A DNA stretch of 64,000 nucleotides from Stieleria bergensis (GCA_007745635.1 CP036272.1:5290806-5354805); one strand, 5' to 3'; shown: positions 36,769 to 45,741, counted from the stretch's first letter. A program made the numbers and translations. The notes: generated by a model from the sequence alone, not told the origin.

Positions 36769-37647
36769 ATGGACTTGGGGGAGGTCGCGGAACAGTGGAA
36801 CCAAACTGCCAAGGGCTGCTTCAGCCCAGCAACGATGACGCTTAGCCTGACCGAATTAGAACGCAAGCTTCCGGCCATCTTGAGCGGCCGTCAGTCACCG
36901 GATTTGTTTCGCGGCTCGCCACTGGGCCCCCAACTCTCGTATGGGCGACATCGCGGGCCCGATCGAAAGGACTCTCGCCAAGCGGCTGTGTTGGCAGCGA
37001 TCTATCAGACCCCAGAAGCTGCCAACGACGAAGACTCGCTGGTGGTTGTCTTGACGCGCCGGCCGACCACGTTAGCTCATCATGGCGGCCAAGTTTGCTT
37101 GCCCGGCGGTCGGATCGAATCCGGTGAAACCTCGCTAGCGGCCTGCCTGCGCGAATTCCACGAAGAACTGGGTGTGAAGGCTCAGTTGCGACGCGATCTC
37201 GGAACTCTGCCGCCGATGTATGTGTTTGCCAGCGACAATCAGGTGACCTCGCATGTGGTCACCATCGAAACACCACAGCTTCCTTGGGCCCCTGACCCTG
37301 GCGAAGTCGACACCGTGCTGGAAGTCCCCCTGAGTCAGCTGGGCAGGGTTGCGAAGCCGAGATCGACAACCGTCCCTGACGCCCGAGTCGACATCGTTGA
37401 CTGCACGGTGGATCGGCGAGGCAAACCACAGTCGCCCCAGAACGAGTCGGCGACCTCGATTTCGCTGAGCTTTTCGTATCGCGCCATCCAGTTCCAGCGG
37501 CTGCACTCCTGGCATGTCCAACAGCACCCTGAACAGCCATCCGGTCAGCTCACCGGGGCTCATTTCGGCACCCATCAGATCTGGGGTGCGACGGGGTTAT
37601 TGCTCGAGCAGTTGGCCGTTGCGATTGAACAAGCCATGGGTGGCTGA
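36769..37647 (+). CDS. Nudix hydrolase, CoA pyrophosphatase type
   Basis: The 292-residue frame holds a full Nudix box, GRIESGE then REFHEELGV, at about residues 114-136. It is preceded by VVVLTRRPTTLAHHGGQVCL, close to the LLT-R--L--H-GQISFPGG pattern of coenzyme A-type (NudL-like) Nudix enzymes, which split CoA into phosphopantetheine and 3',5'-ADP. The family usually has 190-220 residues; here there are ~60 extra N-terminal residues and a charged insert around RRGKPQSPQNE. An internal ATG at 36835 is an alternative start, and neither has a strong binding site. Confidence 0.85.
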   Translation: MDLGEVAEQWNQTAKGCFSPATMTLSLTELERKLPAILSGRQSPDLFRGSPLGPQLSYGRHRGPDRKDSRQAAVLAAIYQTPEAANDEDSLVVVLTRRPTTLAHHGGQVCLPGGRIESGETSLAACLREFHEELGVKAQLRRDLGTLPPMYVFASDNQVTSHVVTIETPQLPWAPDPGEVDTVLEVPLSQLGRVAKPRSTTVPDARVDIVDCTVDRRGKPQSPQNESATSISLSFSYRAIQFQRLHSWHVQQHPEQPSGQLTGAHFGTHQIWGATGLLLEQLAVAIEQAMGG

Positions 37648-37859
37648 GGGAAAATCCACCGCTCGATTCATGAGTTCTCTTTTTTGCACTGGCCTACTGT
37701 CCTACACTTCGAATGACTCTACAATCGAGCATCTATTGCTGGTGATCGATTGCGGCAGGTTTGAACCCACTGCAGGCATTGCCACTTGCAAAGGCAGTCG
37801 CCGTGGGCTTAGATTTTCCCTCGCTGACTGTTCACATCATCAACCACGAGGCAACTCAA

Positions 37860-38189
37860 ATGGCTTCCGAAGCTGTTCTTGAATTCACCGAAGATAATTT
37901 TGATTCTGAAGTCCTAAAATCCGACGTTCCGGTCTTGGTTGACTTCTGGGCTCCGTGGTGCGGTCCCTGCCGCGCGATCGCGCCGATGATTGACGAACTG
38001 GCTGGCGACAACAGCATCGCCAAGGTTGGCAAAGTGAATATCGATGACGCTCCCAGCGTTGCTCAGTCGTACGGGATCACTGCGATTCCGACCTTGTTGC
38101 TGTTCAAGAACGGGCAAGTCGAACAGAGCTTCCGCGGTGGGAACAACTCCAAATCCGTTCTTCAGGACGCCATTGACGCGGCTCTGTAA
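37860..38189 (+). CDS. trxA: Thioredoxin
   Basis: The ATG at 37860 (MASEAVLEF) has GAGG upstream and gives the standard 109-residue thioredoxin; the frame is open further upstream, but that part is not thioredoxin. WAPWCGPCRAIAP holds the redox WCGPC, the buried Asp is in VDFWAPW, and the cis-proline is in AIPTLLLF. It reduces protein disulfides in the cytoplasm with thioredoxin reductase. The next gene, thyA, is 163 bp away on the same strand. Confidence 0.97.
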   Translation: MASEAVLEFTEDNFDSEVLKSDVPVLVDFWAPWCGPCRAIAPMIDELAGDNSIAKVGKVNIDDAPSVAQSYGITAIPTLLLFKNGQVEQSFRGGNNSKSVLQDAIDAAL

Positions 38190-38352
38190 CCAGATCGCAG
38201 ACACTTCAACTGGACACCGCAAGCGTCCCGCGCGTTGAATTTGGCGGGCGCTCTTGGGCTGTTGTCGAATTTACTAATCTTGCTCCTGCCCCCTACATCG
38301 TTGACGGCTCGTTCGCTTTTGAACGAGCTTTCTCCAGGTGTCTAATTAGCTC

Positions 38353-39147
38353 ATGCTGCAGTATTTGCGACTCTTGGAAGAGATCGTCGAATCGGGTTCG
38401 GACCGATCCGACCGAACCGGCGTCGGCACGCGAAGCCTCTTCGGACGCCAGCTTCATTTCGACCTGACGGATGGATTTCCGCTGGTGACGACGAAGCAGC
38501 TTCACCTGCGCTCGATCATTTACGAACTGTTGTGGTTCCTGCAAGGCAACACCAACGTCAAATGGCTGAACGAACGCGGCGTCCGCATCTGGGACGAATG
38601 GGCCGACGAGAACGGCGACCTGGGCCCTGTCTATGGGCACCAATGGCGGTCCTGGCCGACCCCAAGCGGCGAAACCATTGACCAAATCAGCTGGGTCGAA
38701 AACGAGATCCGCACCAACCCACAATCGCGGCGACTGATTGTTTCCGCGTGGAATGTGAGCGAAGTCAGCAGCATGGCCCTGCCGCCCTGCCACTCGCTGT
38801 TTCAGTTCTACGTCGATGGCGAGCACCTTTCGTGCCAGCTCTACCAGCGCAGCGCCGACATGTTCCTAGGCGTTCCCTTCAATATCGGCAGCTATGCACT
38901 GCTGACGGCGATGATGGCTGCCGTCACTGGACTGAAACCCGGCCAATTCGTTCACACCTTTGGCGACGTCCATCTGTATCACAACCACCTCGACCAAGCT
39001 CGGCTGCAACTGTCTCGCGAACCCAAGACGCCACCGAAATTGCTGATCCACCGTGTTCCCCAGCATGTCGACGAGTTCGAATTCGAAGACTTTGAAATCG
39101 TGGACTACGACCCACACCCACACATCAAAGCCAAAGTCGCCGTGTAG
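38353..39147 (+). CDS. thyA: Thymidylate synthase
   Basis: At 264 residues it has the same length as the E. coli enzyme. Landmarks are [19 protein letters not shown], the nucleophile Cys146 in [30 protein letters not shown] with the dUMP-binding Arg and Asn, and [12 protein letters not shown] with the Tyr/His pair. It methylates dUMP to dTMP, oxidising methylenetetrahydrofolate to dihydrofolate. The dihydrofolate reductase that regenerates tetrahydrofolate is encoded 135 bp downstream, a common pairing. Confidence 0.97.
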   Translation: MLQYLRLLEEIVESGSDRSDRTGVGTRSLFGRQLHFDLTDGFPLVTTKQLHLRSIIYELLWFLQGNTNVKWLNERGVRIWDEWADENGDLGPVYGHQWRSWPTPSGETIDQISWVENEIRTNPQSRRLIVSAWNVSEVSSMALPPCHSLFQFYVDGEHLSCQLYQRSADMFLGVPFNIGSYALLTAMMAAVTGLKPGQFVHTFGDVHLYHNHLDQARLQLSREPKTPPKLLIHRVPQHVDEFEFEDFEIVDYDPHPHIKAKVAV

Positions 39148-39282
39148 ACGGATTGCCCGCCACAGCCTTGCTGCGCGTGACAGACCAGCACCGCATCACC
39201 CATTGATGCTCACTAACAACCAGCGCTACCGGCCCATCACCGAGCACAACCCTCCTCTCAGCGGCAACACCACCAGCGACCG

Positions 39283-39816
39283 ATGCAACAGCAGGCAAAC
39301 TCAACTCCACGCGTTGGCTTCACAGCATTGGTCGCGATGACCGATGCTGGCGTGATTGGCAAGGATGGCACGATGCCATGGCGGCTGCGATCTGACCTGC
39401 AGCGTTTCAAACAGCTGACCATGGGCGGCGTGCTGATCATGGGCCGCAAAACGTTTGACTCCATCGGCCGTCCGTTGCCTGGCCGAGGCACGATCGTGAT
39501 CACGCGCCAGCCGGACTGGAGCTTTGCTGACCCGGCGGTGCAGGTTGCCGGCTCGATCGAAAAAGCATTAACACTGATCGCTGATCGCCAGGCCTATGTG
39601 GTCGGCGGTGCCCAGATTTATCGCCAGATGATGGATCACTGCGATCGAGTGCACCTGACGCGTGTCCTGGCGGATGTCCCTGGCGACACGCATCTGGAAC
39701 TGGATCTCAGCGCCTTTAGCCGGCTCAGCAGCGAAGCGGTGCCGGCGGGTCCGAAAGACGACCATGAAACGCAGTTCGAAACTTGGCAACGAGGTCCCGA
39801 TGGGGGCGAAACGTGA
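39283..39816 (+). CDS. folA: Dihydrofolate reductase
   Basis: A 177-residue DHFR. GKDGTMPWRLRSDLQRFKQL holds the Met20-loop region and the catalytic acid (Asp38 here). IMGRKTFDSIGRPLPGR is the NADPH-binding segment, and AYVVGGAQIYRQMM is the GG-x-IY motif. It reduces dihydrofolate made by ThyA. There is a ~10-residue N-terminal extension before the usual start of the first strand. Confidence 0.96.
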   Translation: MQQQANSTPRVGFTALVAMTDAGVIGKDGTMPWRLRSDLQRFKQLTMGGVLIMGRKTFDSIGRPLPGRGTIVITRQPDWSFADPAVQVAGSIEKALTLIADRQAYVVGGAQIYRQMMDHCDRVHLTRVLADVPGDTHLELDLSAFSRLSSEAVPAGPKDDHETQFETWQRGPDGGET

Positions 39817-39923
39817 GCTGAGTGCGCCAACATTTGACGGCCAACCTTCAATTTAGGCAAACCTTACCGGCAAAACCCGCCACCGAGATCGCGTGGCGAC
39901 GGGGAAAGAAGAGAACTTGGAGC

Positions 39924-39971
39924 CCACTTTCTGGGGCTTTGGGCAAAATTCCTGAAAAGCCAAGAAAGTGG
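39924..39971. repeat. Two-part hairpin upstream of the rpsM promoter
   Basis: CCACTTTCT (39924-39932) pairs perfectly with AGAAAGTGG (39963-39971). Inside it GGCTTT (39935-39940) pairs with AAAGCC (39956-39961). It ends just before the candidate promoter, so it may close folA transcription, although no T run follows. Confidence 0.65.
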
Positions 39972-39974
39972 CCA

Positions 39975-40004
39975 TTGAGCAAAAAGGGGACCATTCGCTA
40001 TAGT
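39975..40004 (+). promoter_or_regulatory. Candidate sigma70-type promoter for rpsM cluster
   Basis: TTGAGC at 39975-39980 and TATAGT at 39999-40004 are separated by 18 bases, a good match to housekeeping -35/-10 elements, about 160 bases before the rpsM start. Confidence 0.5.
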
Positions 40005-40162
40005 TCGGGATTCTTGAGCAGCACTTTTCTGCCCTTTGTCTGTCAACGCACCAAACAAGTGCCCTGGCAACCTTGAATTTCCCGCGAAATTTGGGCAGAG
40101 AACGTGTGTTGGACCAGCTGCTTTCTTCCGTTTTGTATGACTGATTTTGTAGGAGCATCGCC

Positions 40163-40546
40163 ATGCCCCGTTTGTTGGGCGTTGATATCCCAAACGACAA
40201 ACCGATCCAGTATTCCATGACTTACCTCTTCGGTGTCGGCCTGCACACCGCGCGTGAGGTTTGTGAGAAACTTGGAATCGACCCGACTCGTCAAGCCAGC
40301 GAGCTTGGTGAAGATGAATTGGGTCAAATGGCGGCCATGTTGGAGCGCGACTACACCGTCGAAGGTCCGCTGCGTCGCTTGGTGACCACCAACATCAGCC
40401 GACTGCGTGAGATCAGATCTTATCGCGGCATGCGTCACCGCATGGGACTTCCAGTGCGTGGTCAGCGAACCAAGACCAACTCGCGCACTCGAAAAGGCCC
40501 CAAGAAGACCGTTGCCGGTAAGAAGGGCGTGAAAGACTTGCGCTAA
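40163..40546 (+). CDS. rpsM: 30S ribosomal protein S13
   Basis: The 127-residue product is a standard S13: PRLLGVDIPNDKPI, TYLFGVG, the helical middle and the basic C-terminal tail SYRGMRHRMGLPVRGQRTKT followed by RKGPKK. It binds the head of the small subunit. GTAGGAG lies nine bases before the ATG. It opens the alpha-operon group. Confidence 0.98.
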   Translation: MPRLLGVDIPNDKPIQYSMTYLFGVGLHTAREVCEKLGIDPTRQASELGEDELGQMAAMLERDYTVEGPLRRLVTTNISRLREIRSYRGMRHRMGLPVRGQRTKTNSRTRKGPKKTVAGKKGVKDLR

Positions 40547-40873
40547 GCCAGTGGAATGGTTCGTGATGGCCCTGGCCTGAATCGGACCTCTGGCTCACAC
40601 TATGGGCTGATCAGTTTGCAACGGCAGACTGTTTGGCCTGGCGGCAAACCCCACGCGAGACAGCTCGCACGGTTTCGTCTGCCAAGCAAGTCGCACACCA
40701 GTGCGACCCGCAGAAGCTCGAAGGCATCGTAAAACATGCACACGCGTTTTCTGCGACCGAATCAAACAAACACCAATCATCGGGCTTTTGTGTCGACCGC
40801 GCCAACAGGTTTGGCCAGCGGACCACAGAGCAAGTAACCTCGCTTTCGTTGATCTATCAATCAGGACTTTGCC
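40547..40873. other. Long gap between rpsM and rpsK
   Basis: 327 bp between two genes that are usually nearly adjacent. I see no rpsD, no small gene and no clear terminator; a promoter or leader element for rpsK is possible but not identified. Confidence 0.5.
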
Positions 40874-41257
40874 GTGGCAAAGAGCAATAAAAAGAAACGC
40901 GTCCGGCGCAACGTCACCAACGGTGTTGCCCACGTTCACGCGACCTTCAACAACACAACGGTGACCATCACCGATGTCAAAGGCGACACCCTTTGCTGGG
41001 CCAGTGCTGGCACCAGTGGATTCAAGGGCAGCCGCAAAAGCACTCCCTTTGCTGGACAGTGTGCCGCTCAACAAGCCGCCGAAAAGGCGACGAAGTTCGG
41101 CATGCGTGACGTGGAAGTCCGCGTCAAAGGCCCCGGCTCGGGACGTGAGAGCGCCATCACCGCGCTGCAAGCAGCCGGCTTGAAAGTGAAGTTGATCGAG
41201 GACGTGACCCCGATCCCTCACAACGGATGCCGCCCCCGCAAGAAGCGACGCGTCTAG
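40874..41257 (+). CDS. rpsK: 30S ribosomal protein S11
   Basis: Starts with GTG at 40874 (AGGA upstream) and encodes 127 residues: [55 protein letters not shown] and the conserved end [17 protein letters not shown]11 lines the mRNA exit site with S7. Gene order and similarity are unambiguous. Confidence 0.98.
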   Translation: MAKSNKKKRVRRNVTNGVAHVHATFNNTTVTITDVKGDTLCWASAGTSGFKGSRKSTPFAGQCAAQQAAEKATKFGMRDVEVRVKGPGSGRESAITALQAAGLKVKLIEDVTPIPHNGCRPRKKRRV

Positions 41258-41436
41258 AAATTGCGTTTGTTGCTCGTCTGCCAGAGGTTCCCTCCCGCTG
41301 TCAGTCGATGATGCGAATCCAGCAACAGGCCTCCGCCTGAACTGCTACACGCACCGACTGAACAGCACATCCAACCCCTCTGACAGACGCTTCGTCATAG
41401 TTTCGCACTTCAACTCTGAACGACAGGATTTCAACG

Positions 41437-42426
41437 ATGCATATCCGATGGCGTGGAATGGAACTTCCCAGCACCTTGGAAGTCGATCGCGAATCACTTT
41501 CGCCAACCTACGGCAAGTTCCTGGCAGAACCGTTTGAGCGTGGTTTCGGTACCAGCGTTGGCAACAGCCTTCGCCGAGTCCTGCTCAGCAGCCTGATCGG
41601 CAGCGCGGTCACTCAAATTAAAATCCGTGGCGCTCAACACGAGTTCACGAACATTCCTGGCGTCCTGGAAGACGTCACCGAAATCGTTTTGAACGTCAAG
41701 AGCTTGGTGGTTCGCAATCACAGCGAAGCCACTCGCGTGATCACCGTCGAAGCGAATAGCGCCGGCGAGATTCGTGCCTCGGACATCCAAACCGATGCCG
41801 ACGTGGAAATCATCAACCAGGACTTGGTCCTGGCGACCTTGACCGAAGACATTCCATTCATGATGGAAATGGTCGTCGAGAATGGTCGCGGTTATGTGCC
41901 CGCCACCGAACACAGCACCGCTGATCACGAGATCGGCATCATCCCTGTTGATGCGGTCTACAGCCCGATCACTCGCGTTCGCTATGACGTCGAAGAAACT
42001 CGCGTCGGACAAAAAACAAACTACGACAAACTGGTTTTGGAAATCTGGACCGACGGCAGCGTCAATCCAGAATTGGCGTTGGTTGAATCCGCCAAGATTC
42101 TTCGCAAGCACCTCAACCCCTTTGTTCAGTACAGAGAGCTTGGCCCCAGCATCTTCTCCGCAGCTCGCGGTGGTGCCGGGTCACCAGAGGCTCAACTGGA
42201 AGCAAAATTGAACATGACGTTGGCTGACCTGCGTTTGTCAGTTCGTGCCAACAACTGCCTGGAAAGCGAAAACATTCAAACGGTTCGCGATCTGGTACAA
42301 CGCAACGAAGATCAACTGCTGGAAGTTCGCAACTTCGGTGACACCACGTTGAACGAAGTCCGCGAAAAACTTGCTCAGTATGGACTGCACTTGGGCATGC
42401 GTGTTCCCACGCAACCGTTGTTCTAA
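41437..42426 (+). CDS. rpoA: RNA polymerase alpha subunit
   Basis: The 329-residue protein matches RpoA in length and layout: the N-terminal assembly domain ([20 protein letters not shown]) to about residue 235, a linker and the C-terminal domain from about 255 ([20 protein letters not shown], then [13 protein letters not shown]). The C-terminal domain has the helix that contacts UP elements and activators. rpsD, which precedes rpoA in E. coli, is missing at this spot; the preceding gap is 179 bp. Confidence 0.98.
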   Translation: MHIRWRGMELPSTLEVDRESLSPTYGKFLAEPFERGFGTSVGNSLRRVLLSSLIGSAVTQIKIRGAQHEFTNIPGVLEDVTEIVLNVKSLVVRNHSEATRVITVEANSAGEIRASDIQTDADVEIINQDLVLATLTEDIPFMMEMVVENGRGYVPATEHSTADHEIGIIPVDAVYSPITRVRYDVEETRVGQKTNYDKLVLEIWTDGSVNPELALVESAKILRKHLNPFVQYRELGPSIFSAARGGAGSPEAQLEAKLNMTLADLRLSVRANNCLESENIQTVRDLVQRNEDQLLEVRNFGDTTLNEVREKLAQYGLHLGMRVPTQPLF

Positions 42427-42522
42427 ACTGCGTCCTCCGTCCCTTACATTGATCGCCAGCTTGATGCCTTCGACGCGTCAAGCTGTGCAAGTCTTGAACT
42501 TACTAACCTATCCGAAATCGCC

Positions 42523-43140
42523 ATGCGACACCGACGACGCGGCCGCACCCTGGGACGTAGCCCCAGCCACCGCAAGGCCCTGCTAAAAAACCTCGTCAGC
42601 GCCCTGTTCTTGACTGAACGAGACGCTGAGTTTGATGATAACGCGCCTGCTGTTCCAGGACGAATCACCACAACGCTGCACAAAGCCAAAGAAGTTCGAC
42701 CTCTGGTTGAAAAGTGCATCACCATCGCCAAGAAAGCTCTGCCCGCTTTGGAAGAAGCCAAGCAGTACAGCACCGATGCTGAGCGTGGCAGCGACGAGTA
42801 CAAAGCCTGGCGTGAAAGCGAGAACTGGGTAAAGTGGGCTCAAGCACGAGCCCCTTACGTCAACGCTCAACGCCGAATCGTTCAACTGATCGGCGACCGT
42901 GAAGCGGCTGCCGTGCTGTTCTCCGAAATCGCACCTCGCTTCACTGACCGCCCCGGTGGTTACACCCGCGTGGTTCGCTTGGCGACTCCTCGTCTGGGCG
43001 ATGCTGGCGTGCGTGCCATCCTGGAACTCGTCGGCAAGAACGACCGAGTCAGCAAGAAAGCCGAAGCGCCTGCGTTCGCCGGTGCCGCAGAAGAAACCGC
43101 TGCTGCTCCCGCCAGCGAAGAAGCCAGCGACAACGAATAG
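42523..43140 (+). CDS. rplQ: 50S ribosomal protein L17, enlarged
   Basis: The core is plainly L17 (MRHRRRGRTLGRSPSHRKAL, LHKAKEVRPLVEKCITIAKK, FTDRPGGYTRVVRL), but the protein has 205 residues against ~120-130 usually. Three additions are seen relative to E. coli: about 16 acidic residues at 31-46 (before RITTTLHKAKE), about 35-40 residues at roughly 72-112 containing ESENWVKWAQARA, and an Ala/Glu-rich tail at about 176-205. The gene closes the cluster and is followed by a strong terminator. Confidence 0.95.
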   Translation: MRHRRRGRTLGRSPSHRKALLKNLVSALFLTERDAEFDDNAPAVPGRITTTLHKAKEVRPLVEKCITIAKKALPALEEAKQYSTDAERGSDEYKAWRESENWVKWAQARAPYVNAQRRIVQLIGDREAAAVLFSEIAPRFTDRPGGYTRVVRLATPRLGDAGVRAILELVGKNDRVSKKAEAPAFAGAAEETAAAPASEEASDNE

Positions 43141-43167
43141 TCGTCCGCGAAGCTCAATCCAACAAAG

Positions 43168-43198
43168 AACGCCGCTCAGCATTGAGCGGCGTTTTTTT
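43168..43198 (+). terminator. Intrinsic terminator after rplQ
   Basis: AACGCCGCTCA (43168-43178) pairs perfectly with TGAGCGGCGTT (43183-43193) over the GCAT loop and runs straight into seven Ts (43192-43198). It ends the rpsM-rplQ cluster. Confidence 0.93.
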
Positions 43199-43303
43199 AC
43201 GGCCGCCCCTGTTTACCGCTGGCCGTTAGGCCCGTTTTTTTTGATGCGGTAGTGACAGCGACAGAACCGTGGCGAACGCCAAAACCGCTGATGGGAAATG
43301 CGG

Positions 43304-45592
43304 CTACTGAGGCAGCATGATGAGCACGGCGATGGCCAGGCAGATGGCGATCAGCCAGCCGATGACCGACAGCGTTCGAAACGCCGTATGGCGCTGCTTG
43401 GCTGCTTCGGTCCATTGCACTTGGCTCTGCTCATCAAGCAGCTTGTCCTGCAAGACACCTTTGACGAAGGCGGCATCGCCATCGCTGCCACCGCTTGCGG
43501 CGAAGTAACAACCACTGAAGAAGAAACCGTCTTCACCACTGGCGTTCGTTGCGTCGGCCGACGCATCACAACCAAAGGCTTTCCCCAAAACCATTCGCAA
43601 CCGTGGCTTCAGTTCGTGACGAATCTTACACGTCAACGCATAGAGTTTGCGATTCCCCCGTTGCTGGGAAAGCCCTTCCTCGCGGCCAAACAAGTGATAC
43701 ACCCAATCTTCAAACGCATCACAAAGCCGATCGCTATGGCTGTTGAGCTCGTCGGGCGTTGGACGACTGCGAAGGTCGAAACGACCACCGAGGCGGCGCG
43801 AGAGCAAAGTGCTCTGCAGCCGACGAACCAGTTCAGTAAACCCTTTGTCATTCGCCATTCCAATCAGCATTGCGGTCACTGGAATCCGCAGCTGCAGCGT
43901 CTTTTCAATCGTCGCAACATCGTTGCGTGCTGATTGAGCAATCGCGGAAAGCTGCAGTGGATTGACTTGGTGCATTTCGTAGGGCAACAAAGTCACCAAG
44001 CCGTTGACGCCACAGCGCGGGCGACGCGAACGCTGCAACAAACGACAGACATACTTCAAGCGCGGAATCTGGTTGGTGGTATCAAGGTTTGATGGCAACG
44101 CGATCTCTTTTTGGTTGCCGCTGGTGGCGCGAGAGGCGAGCGGAGCGGAGCGTTGTGGGGCCGTCGCGGGCTGTGCGGCGGGACTGGCAACTGCGGGCGC
44201 CGGAGTTGCAGGTCGCTGCGCTGATGGGGGCTGGGCGGCAGTGGGCTGGGCTGGTGGTCGCTGGGCTGGTGGTCGCTGGGCGGTCTGCGGCCTGGCCACC
44301 GGTGCGGCTGCCGCGGGCGGTTCAGGCTTGACAGCTTGCTCGGAGGAGTACTGATCAAACATGATCGTTCCTTCAAACTTTGGCGCCGGTCGCAAGGCAT
44401 CGCCACCTGCGGCGGCAGACGCTGGCGGGTTCGCTGGCGGCATGTTGAAAGGAGCCGATGAGGCGCTCGGTGGCGTCACGCTAGGTGCGGAAACACCAGG
44501 TGCTGAAGCACTAGGTGCGGAAACACTGGGCGCTGAAACACTGGGCGGCTTGACTCCCGAAGCGCTGACGCTGGGCGGGGCGAACGCCGGTGCCGAGACA
44601 CTGGGTGCCGAGACACTGGGTGCTGAGACACTGGGTGCTGAGACACTGGGTGCTGACGCCGACGGCGCTGAAGCTGCGGGCGGTGAGAAACCTGGCGGTG
44701 AAGCGCTCGCCGCAGGCATGTTAAAACTGCCAATGGTGCCCATGTAGGATTCCGAACCACCTTGCCCGCCGCCGGAGGACGGCGATCCGGACGCACTTAA
44801 GCCGGACTGACCAGGTGCATTTGGCGCCGCTGCGGGCATCCTGGATTGCTTCGTCAGGACAGCCGATTTCTCTTGTCCCGCTGGAGATGGCACGGGAGTC
44901 TTTGCCGTCGCTGGCCGCTCGATCCTCGGCAGCTCCATCTGGCTATCGACGGCGGTCGGCTGGGCAGCTCCGGTGGTGGTCTCCGCTGCTGAAGACATCG
45001 TACGGATCCGTTGCACCTGCCGCTGGCCGGGTTGCAGGGACGGCTTCCAGCGTCGCACCAATTCACTTAGGCAACTGGCATGCGGGCAGAACAGGTAGAT
45101 CGCATCTTCGCTCATGAACCACCGCAGCGCGTGGCTGACGCCATCGCCTTCGGGGACACCACAGATTGCCAGATCGCTATCCAATGCGCTCATCAGACCA
45201 AATTCAACGTGGTCATCAGGGCTACCTAGCACAAGGAACACGGGATAATCGCTAATGGAAACGCCCTTGGCTTTCAAGGCAGCGACACCCGCTTTCCAGG
45301 CCAGATCAATATCGGGATAGTCACCTTCAATGACTTGATTCCAGCGTCGAATGCCCCAGTACAAGACGATGGGAATCAGGATCACCAACAGAATTTCAAT
45401 CACCACCTGGGTGTTTGAAACCGCGTGCAACACACGGACGCTATCGGGACCAAAGAAACGCAGCAGCCAGACTGCGACCAAGATCAACGTCAACACCAAC
45501 GTGGTCACCAGTGCTGCTTTGCCAGCGATCGTGGTTGGCCAAAGCCGTCGATAGAACGGGCGTTTGGGAGCTTCTTGTGGTTCGTCAGGCAT
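43304..45592 (-). CDS. tssM: Short TssM/IcmF-like T6SS protein: degenerate split NTPase domain, no periplasmic domain
   Basis: 762 residues against ~1,100-1,200 for TssM. Two N-terminal membrane helices (about 26-47, 63-82) and one at the C-terminus (about 738-760) match IcmF topology. Homology pieces: YPVFLVLGSPDDHVEF (about 114) sits where IcmF has WY-IG-PG-GKT; WFMSEDAIYLFCPHA (about 158) where IcmF has WWF-DEAVLLDTAG; LLQRSRRPRCGVNGLVTLL (about 515) where it has LLK-RPR-PINGVLL; and IPVTAMLIGMANDKGFTELV (about 565) where it has FPVYVLFTKCDL--GF-EF. So the P-loop, DTAG and TKCD motifs are all lost. Residues ~188-498 are a Pro/Ala/Ser-rich linker inside the domain. The chain ends after the third helix, so the periplasmic domain that binds TssJ in canonical systems is absent. 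It sits downstream of tssL and tssK. Probably a structural, non-hydrolysing membrane component. Confidence 0.8.
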   Translation of the reverse strand: MPDEPQEAPKRPFYRRLWPTTIAGKAALVTTLVLTLILVAVWLLRFFGPDSVRVLHAVSNTQVVIEILLVILIPIVLYWGIRRWNQVIEGDYPDIDLAWKAGVAALKAKGVSISDYPVFLVLGSPDDHVEFGLMSALDSDLAICGVPEGDGVSHALRWFMSEDAIYLFCPHASCLSELVRRWKPSLQPGQRQVQRIRTMSSAAETTTGAAQPTAVDSQMELPRIERPATAKTPVPSPAGQEKSAVLTKQSRMPAAAPNAPGQSGLSASGSPSSGGGQGGSESYMGTIGSFNMPAASASPPGFSPPAASAPSASAPSVSAPSVSAPSVSAPSVSAPAFAPPSVSASGVKPPSVSAPSVSAPSASAPGVSAPSVTPPSASSAPFNMPPANPPASAAAGGDALRPAPKFEGTIMFDQYSSEQAVKPEPPAAAAPVARPQTAQRPPAQRPPAQPTAAQPPSAQRPATPAPAVASPAAQPATAPQRSAPLASRATSGNQKEIALPSNLDTTNQIPRLKYVCRLLQRSRRPRCGVNGLVTLLPYEMHQVNPLQLSAIAQSARNDVATIEKTLQLRIPVTAMLIGMANDKGFTELVRRLQSTLLSRRLGGRFDLRSRPTPDELNSHSDRLCDAFEDWVYHLFGREEGLSQQRGNRKLYALTCKIRHELKPRLRMVLGKAFGCDASADATNASGEDGFFFSGCYFAASGGSDGDAAFVKGVLQDKLLDEQSQVQWTEAAKQRHTAFRTLSVIGWLIAICLAIAVLIMLPQ
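44456..44713 (-). repeat. 15-bp coding tandem repeats (SAPSV) in the TssM-like linker
   Basis: Repeats of CTGGGTGCTGAGACA and close variants (plus strand) encode Ser-Ala-Pro-Ser-Val units over about residues 293-379. Four adjacent copies near 44597-44656 differ by one base or none. The 15-bp unit keeps the frame. Confidence 0.8.
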
Positions 45593-45741
45593 GAGACTAT
45601 TGGTAACTAAAGATCCGATAACACCAAATTGAATCCGCGCATCATGCGAAGATTAAATCACAAACGAAGTGTTGCCAAAACAAACAACGCCAAGTTCATT
45701 CAACAGCAACCAGCTCGTTATTGCTCGCTGGCAGCACTGAA

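Larger units (their letters stand above)
39817..40162. other. Leader/promoter region upstream of rpsM
   Basis: 346 bp without a gene. I looked for rpmJ, which often precedes rpsM, and did not find it. The region contains a long interrupted hairpin (39924-39971), a sigma70-like promoter (39975-40004) and a ~160-base leader to the rpsM start. Confidence 0.6.

Noticed and set aside
39817..40162. rpmJ (ribosomal protein L36) before rpsM
   Set aside because: I searched for the short Lys/Arg-rich, Cys-containing frame and did not find it.
43298..43933. 211-residue plus-strand frame opposite the end of the tssM-like gene
   Set aside because: Fully antisense to a gene with IcmF-homologous blocks; no own features.
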